The notes below the pieces were generated by a model that saw only the letters and a list, made by a program, of their open reading frames with translations, was not told the DNA's origin and made no database searches. A DNA stretch of 64,000 bases from CAWJFJ01 sp963800065 (lineage in GTDB: Bacteria; Actinomycetota; Acidimicrobiia; Acidimicrobiales; UBA8190): assembly GCA_963800065.1 (NCBI GenBank), contig CAWCZO010000008.1:124001-188000 (forward strand), in the 5' to 3' direction. Position numbers and translations under genes: made by a program. Shown piece by piece: positions 1 to 7,820 of this stretch; position 1 is the first letter of the stretch, and every line of letters begins with the position of its first letter.

Positions 1-2
1 CC

Positions 3-605
3 ATGCGCCCCGAGTGGGAGTTGTCGGGACGCGGCGCCGTCGAGGTCGCCGTGGCCGCCCGGCAGGGACTCCAGGCCAAGGGCGCCGATTGGCACGAGAT
101 CGTACGCGGCGAGTGCGACTACGGCCCCGAGCTCGAGCGCACGGTGGCCGCCCTCGGACCCGGGGGCGAGATCGTCGTGGTGCCCGCCTACTTCACCCAC
201 AAGGGTCTGCTCGTCGACCTGCCCGGCGTCGTCGTCATCGGGGTGCGGACCGACACCACGGGCGCCCACGCCCGGGCCCGGACCGAGGCGCTGGCCCGCC
301 GGCTCAAGGCGGTATCGGATCCCACCCGCCTGGCCATACTGGAGGCGCTGAGAAGCGGGCCGCGCTCGGTCACCGAGATCGCCGCCGCCTTCTCCCTGGC
401 CCAACCGACGGTCAGCAACCACGTGAAGCTCCTGCGCGACACCGGACTGGTCGCCGACGAGCGTCAGGGGACGCGGCGGAATCTGATCGTCCAGAACGAC
501 GCGGTGGAGGAATTGATCACGAACCTCCACGATGCGCTGTCGGACCGGAAGTCCCACGCTCACGGTGGTCCCGTCCCCTTGGCGCAGGGCGGGGTACCGG
601 GGTAG
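3..605 (+). CDS. ArsR-family HTH transcriptional regulator, 5' end probably outside window
   Basis: The C-terminal half carries an ArsR-type winged helix: a KAVSDPTRLAILEAL segment (about residues 101-115), a recognition region SLAQPTVSNHVKLLRDTGLV (about 130-149), and a wing containing RQGTRRN. Such proteins repress operons and often respond to metals or small ligands. The first ~95 residues form a separate alpha/beta-looking region that resembles no sensor I can name. The open frame reaches the first bases of the window, so the ATG at 3 may be internal and the gene truncated by the window edge. No CxC metal motif is visible in helix 3, so the ligand is unknown. It is followed by a separate plus-strand gene of unknown function. 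Confidence 0.75.
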   Translation: MRPEWELSGRGAVEVAVAARQGLQAKGADWHEIVRGECDYGPELERTVAALGPGGEIVVVPAYFTHKGLLVDLPGVVVIGVRTDTTGAHARARTEALARRLKAVSDPTRLAILEALRSGPRSVTEIAAAFSLAQPTVSNHVKLLRDTGLVADERQGTRRNLIVQNDAVEELITNLHDALSDRKSHAHGGPVPLAQGGVPG

Positions 606-693
606 GCCCCCGACGGGATCCCTGGCAGGCTTGTCGCCAGCTGTGTCAATCAAGCCACTTTCGCCCGACGTGAACGAGGCGCACGATGGGGGC

Positions 694-1215
694 ATGGCTT
701 CTCCCCGTCCCTCTGGACCCACGATTCTGCTCTTCCGGGACCCCCACGACCGGCAGCGGCTCCTCACCCGGCGCTGTCGGTCATGGGATCGCATCGGATC
801 CCGACTCCTCGGCCCTTCCCTCGATCGCCGGCTGGCAGCGGGGCATGCACCCGAGACCGACCGGCTGACCGCCACCCGCGCTCAGATCCTGGTCTCGCCG
901 GGGCGCCGGCGGGCATTGGCCGTCAACTGGGAGCACCTCCTGGATGTGGCCCGTCGTCAGTCGCTTCGCCACCACGGACGCATGCCGCTGTGCCGGGACC
1001 GGATCGCCTCGGCCGAACCCGCCGTGCACGCCATGCTGGCGGCGCTGGTGGCCCCGCTGCCGGTGTCGGCACAGGGCGTGGCCATGGCCAGCCTCCTCCT
1101 GAGCGACGGGGCCGGACCGCTGTACAACAGGCGCAGCTCGGTGGACCTGGTGGCCGCCGTCCACGACGTGACGGCCGGGTTGGACCCCTGGGCGTCGCTG
1201 GTGGTGACGGCCTGA
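694..1215 (+). CDS. Hypothetical protein (173 aa)
   Basis: No family is recognised. The product is a soluble, Arg- and Ala-rich protein without signal peptide or membrane segment. The middle contains QILVSPGRRRALAVNWEHLL and the C-terminal part has mixed hydrophobic helices. The ATG at 694 was chosen because GGGGGC precedes it; a GTG at 670 in the same frame is an alternative. It ends 9 bases before the convergent Ohr gene. Codon use looks coding (strong G/C at third positions), but confidence rests on the open frame and the clean fit between neighbours. Confidence 0.55.
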   Translation: MASPRPSGPTILLFRDPHDRQRLLTRRCRSWDRIGSRLLGPSLDRRLAAGHAPETDRLTATRAQILVSPGRRRALAVNWEHLLDVARRQSLRHHGRMPLCRDRIASAEPAVHAMLAALVAPLPVSAQGVAMASLLLSDGAGPLYNRRSSVDLVAAVHDVTAGLDPWASLVVTA

Positions 1216-1224
1216 GATTGCCGG

Positions 1225-1656
1225 TCAGATGGGTTTGCCGGCGAGGAGGAGCTCGACGTCGATGTTGCCCCGGGTGGCGTTGGAGTAGGGGCAGACCTCA
1301 TGGGCGGCCCGCACGAGCTCGGCGGCCGTCTCGGCGTCGTCGACCGCCGGCAGCGATACGTCGAGGGTCACGGTCAGTCTGAATCCGCCGCCGCCGGTGG
1401 GGAGCAGACCGACAGCCGAGTCGATCGTGACCTCGCCGGCTTCCAGGTGACGCCGACGCGCCACCGCCGCCAGGGCGCTCTCGAAGCAGGCGGCGTACCC
1501 CACGGCGAACAGCTGCTCGGGGTTCGTCCCGCCGCCCGATCCGCCCATCTCCTTGGGCAGGCGTAGGTCCACCTCCAACTCGCCGTCGGTGCTCCGGCCG
1601 TGACCGTTGCGTCCGCCGGTGACGTGGGCGTGTGCCGTGTAGAGAACTTTGGCCAT
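1225..1656 (-). CDS. ohr: Ohr-type organic hydroperoxide reductase (OsmC/Ohr family)
   Basis: This 143-residue protein has the full length of the Ohr subfamily. Both catalytic cysteines are present: Cys57 in FAVGYAACFESAL and Cys122 in AHEVCPYSNATRGNIDVEL, the latter a signature of Ohr rather than OsmC. Ohr homodimers reduce organic and fatty-acid hydroperoxides in the cytoplasm using lipoylated proteins as reductant (family knowledge). A strong AAGGAGGG Shine-Dalgarno lies just upstream of the ATG. It is the last gene of a minus-strand series, 27 bases after the aldo/keto reductase. No OhrR-type MarR regulator is adjacent; the ArsR gene at the window start is on the other strand. Confidence 0.9.
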   Translation of the reverse strand: MAKVLYTAHAHVTGGRNGHGRSTDGELEVDLRLPKEMGGSGGGTNPEQLFAVGYAACFESALAAVARRRHLEAGEVTIDSAVGLLPTGGGGFRLTVTLDVSLPAVDDAETAAELVRAAHEVCPYSNATRGNIDVELLLAGKPI

Positions 1657-1683
1657 CGGTCCCTCCTTGCCTCGACGGTCAGA

Positions 1684-2544
1684 TTAGGAGGCGCCGAGCG
1701 CGGCCAGATCGGCCCGGGCCGCCTCGTCGAGGACGAGATCGTCGGCGCCCAAGTTCTCCTCCAGATGGGTCAACGACGATGTTCCGGGGATCAGCAGCAC
1801 CGTGGGGGCCTGGGCCAGGAGCCAGGCCAGGGCCACCTGGGCCGGGGTGGCATGCAGCCGGCCGGCCGTGGCCCCGAGCACGGGGTCTTCGAGGACGGGG
1901 TTCGCCGGGAAGAACGCCGATCCGAGGGGGAAGAACGGGACGAAGGGCACCTCGTCGTTCCGACAGGCGTCGAAGAGGGGCTGTTCCGTCCGGTTGGTCA
2001 GGTTGTAGGCGTTCTGGACACAGGCCACGTCGATCTGGGAACGGGCGACGAGGTAGTCGTCGAGGGTGACGTTGCTGAGACCGATACCGCCGATGAGACC
2101 TTCGTGGCGCAGTGCGCTCATGGCCGAGAGCTGCTCGGTGAAGGGCACGTCGGAGCCTGGGAGGCGGCGCAGATTGACCACCGGGACCTGGTCCAGTTCC
2201 AGGCTGCGGAGGTTGGCTTCGACCCCGGCGCGCAACTCCTCGGGGCGTTGCGCCGGTAGCCACTGGGCATGGTCGTCGCGGACGGCGCCGATCTTGGACA
2301 CGAGCACCAGATCCTCGGGATAGGGATGGAGGGCGGCGTGGATCAGATCGTTGGCCACGTCGGGGCCGTAGTACTGGGCGGTGTCGATGTGGTCGACGCC
2401 GGCGTCGACGGCGCGGCGGAGCACGGCCAGGGCGGTGTCGCGGTCGGCCGGAGGTCCGAAGACGCCGGGTCCGGGGAGTTGCATGGCCCCGAACCCCATC
2501 CGGTGGACACGATGGCCGGCGAGGAGGACGGTGTCTCGGGGCAC
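1684..2544 (-). CDS. Aldo/keto reductase
   Basis: This is a 286-residue NADPH-dependent (beta/alpha)8 oxidoreductase. The N-terminal motif HRMGFGAMQL, the DHIDTAQYYG block (Asp54, Tyr59) and Lys84 in LVSKIG are three of the four catalytic residues. At the usual histidine position the sequence reads VPVVNLRRL, so the tetrad His is missing; a subgroup of the family shows this VVNLR variant. The C-terminal cofactor region (AWLLAQAP, LLIPGTSSLTHLEENLGA) is intact. It starts with GTG 24 bases after the alpha/beta hydrolase and is probably translated from the same mRNA. The substrate cannot be told from the sequence. Confidence 0.88.
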   Translation of the reverse strand: MPRDTVLLAGHRVHRMGFGAMQLPGPGVFGPPADRDTALAVLRRAVDAGVDHIDTAQYYGPDVANDLIHAALHPYPEDLVLVSKIGAVRDDHAQWLPAQRPEELRAGVEANLRSLELDQVPVVNLRRLPGSDVPFTEQLSAMSALRHEGLIGGIGLSNVTLDDYLVARSQIDVACVQNAYNLTNRTEQPLFDACRNDEVPFVPFFPLGSAFFPANPVLEDPVLGATAGRLHATPAQVALAWLLAQAPTVLLIPGTSSLTHLEENLGADDLVLDEAARADLAALGAS

Positions 2545-2568
2545 GGTCCATACTGTCCCCTGCGCCGT

Positions 2569-3402
2569 TCAGTCGGCCACTGAACCTCCGGCCAGGAACT
2601 CGACGACGGCGGCGGCCACGGCGTCGGAGTGCGTGAACACCCCGAGATGGCTGGCGCCGGCCATCTCGATGAAGGTGGCTCCCGGGATCATGGCCGCGGC
2701 CTGGCGGGCCCGTGCCGGCGGAGAGTCGACGTCGTGTTCGAAGGAGAGGACCAGGCACGGCACCGACAACGCCGGCCAGCGCCCGGCCCGGTCGAGGTCG
2801 AGCGACCAGGCCAGTGCCGCCTCGTACTGTCCCAGCCGGCCCGGGTTGGGCCAGGGGCCGAGGTCTCCGATGAGGCCGAGCCAGAGGTCGACGATCCCGT
2901 CCTGCTGCAACTCGTGGTTGGGCAGGTAGCGCATGGTCTCGACGGCGTTGAACCACGCCGGCAGCTCTGGATCGAGCCGGGCCAGATCACGTTCGACGGT
3001 GGTGACTGCCTTCTCCCAGGACGTTCCGACGTTGCAACTCCCGATGAAGACGGCAGCCCGGACCCGCTCGGGATGTCGGAAGGCCAGGGTCTCGGCGATC
3101 CATCCCCCCATCGAGTATCCGGCGATGCGCACCGACTCCAGACCCAGATGGTCGAGGAGCCCGACGGTATCGTCGACCATCTCGTCGATCGTGTAAGGCG
3201 CCGGGGGAGAGGATGACGGCGCCACCCCTCTGTTGTCGAATGTGACCACGCGGTAGCCGGCCTCGACGAGCGCCGGCACCATGCTGAGCTGCCACGCTCC
3301 GGCCGGCTGGCTGAGACCGCAGACGAGGACCACGGGATCCCCGTTCGTCGGCCCGAAGACGTCGTAGGCCAGTGTCACACCGGGCAACTCCACCTCGGGC
3401 AT
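2569..3402 (-). CDS. Alpha/beta-fold hydrolase
   Basis: This 277-residue single-domain hydrolase has a complete catalytic machinery: nucleophile Ser97 in AGYSMGGWIAE, acid Asp in LSFEHDVDSP, and His in AGASHLGVF. The segment LVCGLSQPAGAWQLS near residue 30 supplies the oxyanion loop, and VVTFDNRGVAPSS matches the strand after it. Related enzymes include esterases, lactonases and meta-cleavage hydrolases, so the exact substrate is open. It begins 6 bases after the dehydratase stop codon and is followed closely by the aldo/keto reductase, so it is probably the third gene of a five-gene operon. Confidence 0.85.
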   Translation of the reverse strand: MPEVELPGVTLAYDVFGPTNGDPVVLVCGLSQPAGAWQLSMVPALVEAGYRVVTFDNRGVAPSSSPPAPYTIDEMVDDTVGLLDHLGLESVRIAGYSMGGWIAETLAFRHPERVRAAVFIGSCNVGTSWEKAVTTVERDLARLDPELPAWFNAVETMRYLPNHELQQDGIVDLWLGLIGDLGPWPNPGRLGQYEAALAWSLDLDRAGRWPALSVPCLVLSFEHDVDSPPARARQAAAMIPGATFIEMAGASHLGVFTHSDAVAAAVVEFLAGGSVAD

Positions 3403-3408
3403 GGCGCA

Positions 3409-4374
3409 TCATCGCCCACCCGAGAGCATGTCGGCGAAAAGGGCAGCCGACACGTTGCGCCCGGTCACCACGACGGCGGTCGGCCCCACCCCTCGTTGGA
3501 GGCGCCCGCTCAGCAGGGCGGCCACAGCCACTGCTCCCGACGGTTCGACGACCAACCCGTGCTCGAAGGCCAGGAAGCGCACCGCCCGGGCGATGGAGGG
3601 CTCGTCCACCCCGGCCAGCCGTTCGACACCCCGGGCGATCATGGGGACCGTGACCGTCCCCGGTTCGATGTTGCCGGCCAGCCCGTCGGCCGCTGTCGGA
3701 CCGACGGGGACGGCGACCACCCGGCCCGCTGACACCGATGCGCTCACGGCAGGTGAGGCGTCGGTCCCGACGCCCCGTACACCGACCTCGGGTCGATGCT
3801 GGCCGGCCAAGGTCAGTCCGGCCAGCAGACCACCACCGCCGACGGGGGCGATGACGGTCGTCAGACCCGGTACCTGGTCGAAGAGTTCGAGGGCGACCGT
3901 TCCCTGGCCGGCGATGACATCGCCATCGTTGTAGGGCGAGATGTACCGGGCGCCTTGAGCGGCGACGGCCAGGGCGTGAGCCTCGGCGTCGTCGTACGTC
4001 GTTCCGTGGCTCACGATCTCGACGTCGAAGCGGCCGAGGGCTGCCTGTTTCGCCTCCGAGGCGTTCTCCGGGATGACGATGACGGCGCTGGCCCCGAACA
4101 CGCGGGCGGCGAAGGCCACGCCCAGACCGTGGTTGCCCGCCGAGGCCGTCACGACGGTCCGGGACGGATCCTCGGCCACGGCGGCCGCCACCGCCACCAG
4201 GGCGCCCCGGACCTTGAAGGATCCGGTGGGCTGGAGGGTCTCGAGCTTGAGGGCCACGTCGGCGCCGAGCAGGGGGCTGGGGACCACCGGCGTCGCCCGC
4301 AGATGGCGGGCGACGAGGTCGCCGGCGCGCAGCAGGTCGGCCACCGTGGGCTCCTCAACCAGGCGGACGGTCAC
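3409..4374 (-). CDS. Threonine/serine dehydratase-like PLP enzyme
   Basis: This fold-type II PLP enzyme of 321 residues deaminates Thr or Ser (or a related hydroxyamino acid) to the 2-oxo acid. The Schiff-base lysine is Lys54 in PTGSFKVRGA, and the phosphate-binding glycine loop is GGGGLLAGL near residue 178. TASAGNHGLGVAFAARVFG is the typical substrate/cofactor loop. No C-terminal ACT regulatory domain is present, so it resembles catabolic dehydratases or serine racemase-like enzymes more than biosynthetic IlvA. It starts with GTG 13 bases after the esterase gene. Confidence 0.87.
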   Translation of the reverse strand: MTVRLVEEPTVADLLRAGDLVARHLRATPVVPSPLLGADVALKLETLQPTGSFKVRGALVAVAAAVAEDPSRTVVTASAGNHGLGVAFAARVFGASAVIVIPENASEAKQAALGRFDVEIVSHGTTYDDAEAHALAVAAQGARYISPYNDGDVIAGQGTVALELFDQVPGLTTVIAPVGGGGLLAGLTLAGQHRPEVGVRGVGTDASPAVSASVSAGRVVAVPVGPTAADGLAGNIEPGTVTVPMIARGVERLAGVDEPSIARAVRFLAFEHGLVVEPSGAVAVAALLSGRLQRGVGPTAVVVTGRNVSAALFADMLSGGR

Positions 4375-4387
4375 GGGCCCTGAACGC

Positions 4388-5443
4388 CTACGACGCGGTC
4401 GGCGATGGCCTGGGCAACTGGTAACGCCGGAAGAAATTCCACATGACGGCGTTGGCGTTCACGAGGACGGTCCCGCGCCCCACCCCGGCCAGGATCCAGG
4501 TCTTGGGCGGGCCGGTGTTGTACGTCGCCCCCGGCCAGACGTGACCGGACCCCGTCAACCGCCACAGGGCCACCTCCGATCCTGACCGGCAATGGGTGTA
4601 GGTGACCAGTGTCGCCGTCTCGCCCTCCGAGACGGTGCCGGTGCCGACGATGGTCTTGGCGTCGTGCGGCCGGGGCCGGCAGCCGTCGGCCCTCACCCAC
4701 TGGTCGATCCCCTCCATCACCGACAGCACGAGCTTGGGGTTCTTGTCGGGCGTTCCCTTCCACAGGGCGATCGGATCGTTGACGCTGTGGAATTCCAGGG
4801 TGGGAACGGCCCGGGTGGGATGGATGGTCGGTATCTCGACCTGCCCTTCGACGGAGGCTATGGCGGCGATGTGGTCGGAGGCCTCGGCGGCCATGGCGTA
4901 GGCCATCATCCCGCCGTTGGATATGCCGGTGACATAGACCCGACGCAGGTCGACGGGTGTGCGCTTGGCGATATCCGAGATGACCTTCAACAGGAAGCCG
5001 ACGTCGTCGACGTGCTTGGTGACGGGTAACCCGCAGCATCGCCCGGCGTTCCAGCCGTACTGGGCCTGCTTGGCCACCGGATCCGGGGTGAGCACCGTGG
5101 AGATCCGGGTGCCGTTGGGATACGCCACCAGGTAGCCGTTGTGGTCGGAGGAGGCGTCCATCCCGAATTCGACCTCCTCGATGAAGCCGTTCTGGGTGGC
5201 GCCGGCCAGGTTGAGGACGAGAGGGAGGGGTTTGCCGGAAGCCGCCGCCGGCGGGACGTGCAACCGGTAACTGCGGGCCCGGTGGCCGAAGGTGAGATGG
5301 AAGATGTAGGCCCCGGTCATGGGGGCCAGCCGGGCCCCGGCGGCGACCGACGTCGTCCCGGGCAGGACCACAGATCCGATGACGGCCGTCACGGCCACGA
5401 GGATGGGGACGGTGCGCGACGGGTGTCGGGACCGGTGGTCCAT
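4388..5443 (-). CDS. Secreted polyhydroxybutyrate-depolymerase-like esterase
   Basis: This 351-residue protein has an N-terminal signal segment (about residues 12-36, ending near SVAAGA). Nucleophile Ser175 lies in VTGISNGGMMAYAMA, and a YGWNAGRCCGLP block is characteristic of the PHB depolymerase/feruloyl esterase (LpqC-like) family, which cleaves esters outside the cell. The catalytic His is probably in TGSGHVWPG near the end. A GGAG Shine-Dalgarno precedes the ATG. It is the first gene of an operon with the dehydratase, hydrolase, aldo/keto reductase and Ohr genes. No substrate-binding domain for crystalline PHB is appended, so small or soluble esters are equally likely substrates. Confidence 0.82.
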   Translation of the reverse strand: MDHRSRHPSRTVPILVAVTAVIGSVVLPGTTSVAAGARLAPMTGAYIFHLTFGHRARSYRLHVPPAAASGKPLPLVLNLAGATQNGFIEEVEFGMDASSDHNGYLVAYPNGTRISTVLTPDPVAKQAQYGWNAGRCCGLPVTKHVDDVGFLLKVISDIAKRTPVDLRRVYVTGISNGGMMAYAMAAEASDHIAAIASVEGQVEIPTIHPTRAVPTLEFHSVNDPIALWKGTPDKNPKLVLSVMEGIDQWVRADGCRPRPHDAKTIVGTGTVSEGETATLVTYTHCRSGSEVALWRLTGSGHVWPGATYNTGPPKTWILAGVGRGTVLVNANAVMWNFFRRYQLPRPSPTAS

Positions 5444-5474
5444 GGGAGCTCCGTTTCGGGGGACGGGCGCCAGC

Positions 5475-5610
5475 CTACGGCGCTATGAGAACCGTCTTGC
5501 GTCGAACTATCTCCTCGATCCCGGCCCTCCCGCCCTGGCGACCGAATCCTCTCTGCTTGTATCCGCCGAAGGGGGTCGCCGGTGTGCGCGTAGGCACCGA
5601 GACCGAAGCA
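5475..5610 (-). pseudogene. C-terminal remnant of an aldehyde dehydrogenase
   Basis: Read on the minus strand, codons from about 5597 to 5477 give TPATPFGGYKQRGFGRQGG followed by AGIEEIVRRKTVLIAP and a TAG stop. PFGGYKxSGxGRExG and a closing hydrophobic/lysine strand are the hallmark of the aldehyde dehydrogenase C-terminus. Nothing upstream continues the domain: the nucleotide-binding and catalytic Cys/Glu regions are absent. It lies between the esterase operon and the cyclic-nucleotide-binding gene. I read it as the eroded end of a deleted gene. The similarity is by eye and covers only ~35 codons. Confidence 0.6.
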
Positions 5611-5705
5611 GCCGTCGTGGGCCTTGGGTAGGACCGGACCCCGATGGCGACATCGAAACCGCGGTGGGCGGCCCCGTTCTCGATCGTCCTCTAAGCTCCG
5701 GCGCG

Positions 5706-5765
5706 ATGCGCGTTCCCGATCGTGTCTGTTCTCGAGCGTGGCCCTGGGTCTGGTCGGCGGCGTGA
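5706..5765 (+). CDS. Putative 19-aa leaderless leader peptide with three Trp codons
   Basis: A TAAGCT box at 5692-5697 stands 8 bases before an ATG, the spacing of a leaderless transcript. The ORF reads MRVPDRVCSRAWPWVWSAA and stops at a TGA that overlaps the GTG of the next gene as GTGA (5762-5765). Three of its codons are TGG, clustered in WPWVW. The arrangement suggests translational coupling or an attenuation-type leader for the cyclic-nucleotide-binding gene. It could be a chance ORF, but the same layout recurs at 62456 and 62786. Confidence 0.4.
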   Translation: MRVPDRVCSRAWPWVWSAA

Positions 5766-6151
5766 CGGCGGACAGCCTCTTCCTGAATGCCCCGGTCCAC
5801 CGGACGGTCGCCGCCGGCGAGCAGGTCTACGCCGAGGGGGAGGAGGGCACGCACATGTACGGCGTCGTCACCGGGGCGGTGGAGCTCCGCAAGGGCGGTG
5901 TCGTCGTCGCCTCTCTCGGTCCCAATGACGTGTTCGGGGAGCGCGCATTGATCGATCGACTTCCCCGCAACCTCACGGCGGTGGCCACGGTGGAGACGAA
6001 CCTGGCCGAGATCGACCGTCGACTCTTCCTCTTCCTCGTCCACGAGACACCCACGTTCGCCCTCGGGATCATGGGGGCGCTGGCCTCCCGGCTCCGCGAC
6101 TACGACGAACTATTCGGCCGATCGGCCGGCGGCTCCGACCTCGATCCCTGA
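5762..6151 (+). CDS. Single-domain cyclic-nucleotide-binding protein
   Basis: The protein is ~129 residues and consists of one cNMP-binding beta-barrel: VAAGEQVYAEGEEGTHMYGV, ELRKGG, and the phosphate-binding cassette FGERALIDRLPRNLTAVA with the conserved Glu and Arg. No helix-turn-helix or kinase domain follows, so it is not a CRP-type activator on its own. The proposed GTG start at 5762 overlaps the stop of the upstream leader ORF; an in-frame GTG at 5738 is an alternative. It is a paralogue of the gene at 54922-55269, sharing the xRFLFLVHETPxFAL segment. Its 3' end overlaps the convergent surface-protein gene by 42 bases. Confidence 0.75.
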   Translation: MTADSLFLNAPVHRTVAAGEQVYAEGEEGTHMYGVVTGAVELRKGGVVVASLGPNDVFGERALIDRLPRNLTAVATVETNLAEIDRRLFLFLVHETPTFALGIMGALASRLRDYDELFGRSAGGSDLDP

Positions 6152-7114
6152 CACGGCTCGGGAACGTCTCCGCCACCCGGAGCAGGCGAGCATCACGGTG
6201 CCGGCTCCGAGGAGCAGCAACCCGAGGAGCAGGGGTGGAACGGGGTTCATCCCGGTGAAAGCCAACGCCGCGCCGGCCGCCGCCACCGGTCGTACCGGCG
6301 GGCTGTGGCCGGCCGACGTGGCTCCGGCCACGGCGGCGCCCGCAGAGCCGGGACTGTCGGCGACCGCGGTGACGCCGGCCACGGGGGTCGAGCCGCCACC
6401 GTCGCCCACCGCCGGCGCCGAGGCGTAGAAGAGCCCGACACCGGCACCGCCCGCAGGCACGGTGACCGGCTCCGACGCGGCGAGGCCCCCCGATCCCACG
6501 GTGGCGGTCCCCCCGCAGGCGACCAGCAGGTAGCCGGCGGGGGAGCCCGCCGTCATCGTGTAGCGGCCACTGTCCACGATCGTCGGTGCCAGGGGGTTGG
6601 CCTGGGACGCCACGGTGTCGGGCCCGCTGGCGGCCAAGGTCCCGCCGGCGACTTCGGTGGTGGTGGGTGAGCCGGCCAGGGTGCAGAGGTAGATGTGCCC
6701 GGCGATGGTCTGTGTCGGTGGAGGACCCCCGCACCCCGTCATCTTGAGACGATTGCCCGAGTAGAACGAGGGTTGGCCGCCGGGAGGTGTCTGCAGAACG
6801 TCCGCCTGGAAGGCGCAGTCGGCCGTGTGGGGCACGACCACGGTGAGGACCCCCGACGTGCCGGTGGCCGACCCCTCCAATGTGCCATGGGACCACAACC
6901 GCAATGTCCAGACCGACGTGTTCTTGGCCGGTACGGGAAACGTGGCGCGGGTGGGGGTGATGGTCGGGGGGACATTGGCCGCACCGGCCGGGGCGGGAAC
7001 GGAGAGGAGCACTGTCGTCCCGGCGACACCGACGACGGTGAGCAGTCGCCCGAGGAGCCGGCCCGGGATCCACCTTCTCGTCGCGTCTTCGATCCGGTGT
7101 TCGGTATCGCCCAT
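6110..7114 (-). CDS. Secreted surface protein with LAFTG sorting signal
   Basis: The ATG at 7114 has GAAGG upstream and begins a 334-residue protein. An N-terminal signal peptide (hydrophobic LLTVVGVAGTTVLLSV, cleavage near PAGA) is followed by a Thr/Pro/Gly-rich extracellular region with paired cysteines. The C-terminus has LAFTG, a hydrophobic helix (PLLLGLLLLGAGTVMLA) and an Arg-rich tail. That is a cell-wall sorting signal of the LAxTG type used by class E sortases of actinobacteria. No sortase gene lies in this window. The function of the exposed region is unknown. The 5' leader contains one copy of the repeated non-coding element (7134-7163). Confidence 0.75.
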   Translation of the reverse strand: MGDTEHRIEDATRRWIPGRLLGRLLTVVGVAGTTVLLSVPAPAGAANVPPTITPTRATFPVPAKNTSVWTLRLWSHGTLEGSATGTSGVLTVVVPHTADCAFQADVLQTPPGGQPSFYSGNRLKMTGCGGPPPTQTIAGHIYLCTLAGSPTTTEVAGGTLAASGPDTVASQANPLAPTIVDSGRYTMTAGSPAGYLLVACGGTATVGSGGLAASEPVTVPAGGAGVGLFYASAPAVGDGGGSTPVAGVTAVADSPGSAGAAVAGATSAGHSPPVRPVAAAGAALAFTGMNPVPPLLLGLLLLGAGTVMLACSGWRRRSRAVSGIEVGAAGRSAE

Positions 7115-7133
7115 TGCCTTCGACCCCCGTTGT

Positions 7134-7163
7134 CGCTCGCTCGGAGCTACCGGGGTCCGGGGC
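7134..7163 (-). repeat. Conserved 30-base non-coding element, copy A
   Basis: This copy differs from that at 61413-61442 at two of 30 positions. The minus-strand core is CCGGyAGCTCCGAGCGAGCG, preceded by GCCCCrGACC. It lies 20-49 bases upstream of the ATG of the LAFTG surface protein, on the transcribed strand. GCTC/GAGC arms within it could pair. No known riboswitch family is recognised. Confidence 0.6.
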
Positions 7164-7755
7164 AGCCGACAATGCGTATCACAGGAGTCCGGACGATTCG
7201 TGACGATTTCGGGGGGTTTCTTGACGTTTGCCTCGTCCGGCGGCGATGTCATCGTGATGTCGGGCACACTGACCACAATGGGTGAAGGCGGCGCTGAACG
7301 CTCTCCGTCACGCGCTGAGCGAAAGCGGCGCGTTCATCGCCGGGGTCCTTGATGGCGTCGGGACGGAGCCCGGCACCCTTCCGTCGCAACAGGTCCTCCG
7401 GGAGGGCGGGTTCCCATTCATCGGGCGGGAGGTGGATCTGCGTAACCTCCTCACCGCGTCGGGGTGAGCCGTGCCCGGAAGTGTCCGGTCCCTTCCCGCA
7501 CCGCGTGACCAGCGGCGGGGGGCGGCGCGTGTCAGCCGCGATGCGGAAAGGGAACCGGAGAAGCGCCGGCCATGGGTCGCTCTCGCGCCACGCCGTCGGA
7601 GAACCGGGGTGGGACACGGTCCACGGCGTGTCGGGACGCGACGCCCGGCTGGTCGGAGGTCGGGGGGCGCGGGGATCGCCACCATGCGGACAACTCCAGA
7701 ACCCCCTTTCCAGCTGGCTGCTGCCTGAGCACGGAGCTCGGCACTTGCGCCGCCA

Positions 7756-7820
7756 GGGTCTGGGGCAACGATGTCGCGGGCAGGACCCGAAGGCCCGGCC
7801 CACACGGGGCACTCTAGCAC
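7756..7820 (-). repeat. Partial, divergent copy of the non-coding element (copy C)
   Basis: Sixteen bases (GGGTCTGGGGCAACGA on the plus strand, 7756-7771) are identical to 61432-61447, and both copies are followed by TCTAGCAC (7813-7820 and 61454-61461), although the distance differs (41 against 6 bases). An interrupted relative of the GAGCT part lies at about 7733-7739. No gene follows directly on the minus strand. Confidence 0.4.

Noticed and set aside
7134..7163. Assignment of the 30-base element to a c-di-GMP or c-di-AMP riboswitch
   Set aside because: The conserved cores of those classes, as far as I can recall them, are not present.
7249..7812. Minus-strand frame ending at 7249 with a protein-like C-terminal segment
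   Set aside because: No start codon with any initiation signal, and the N-terminal half is low-complexity; kept only as a note in the gap entry.
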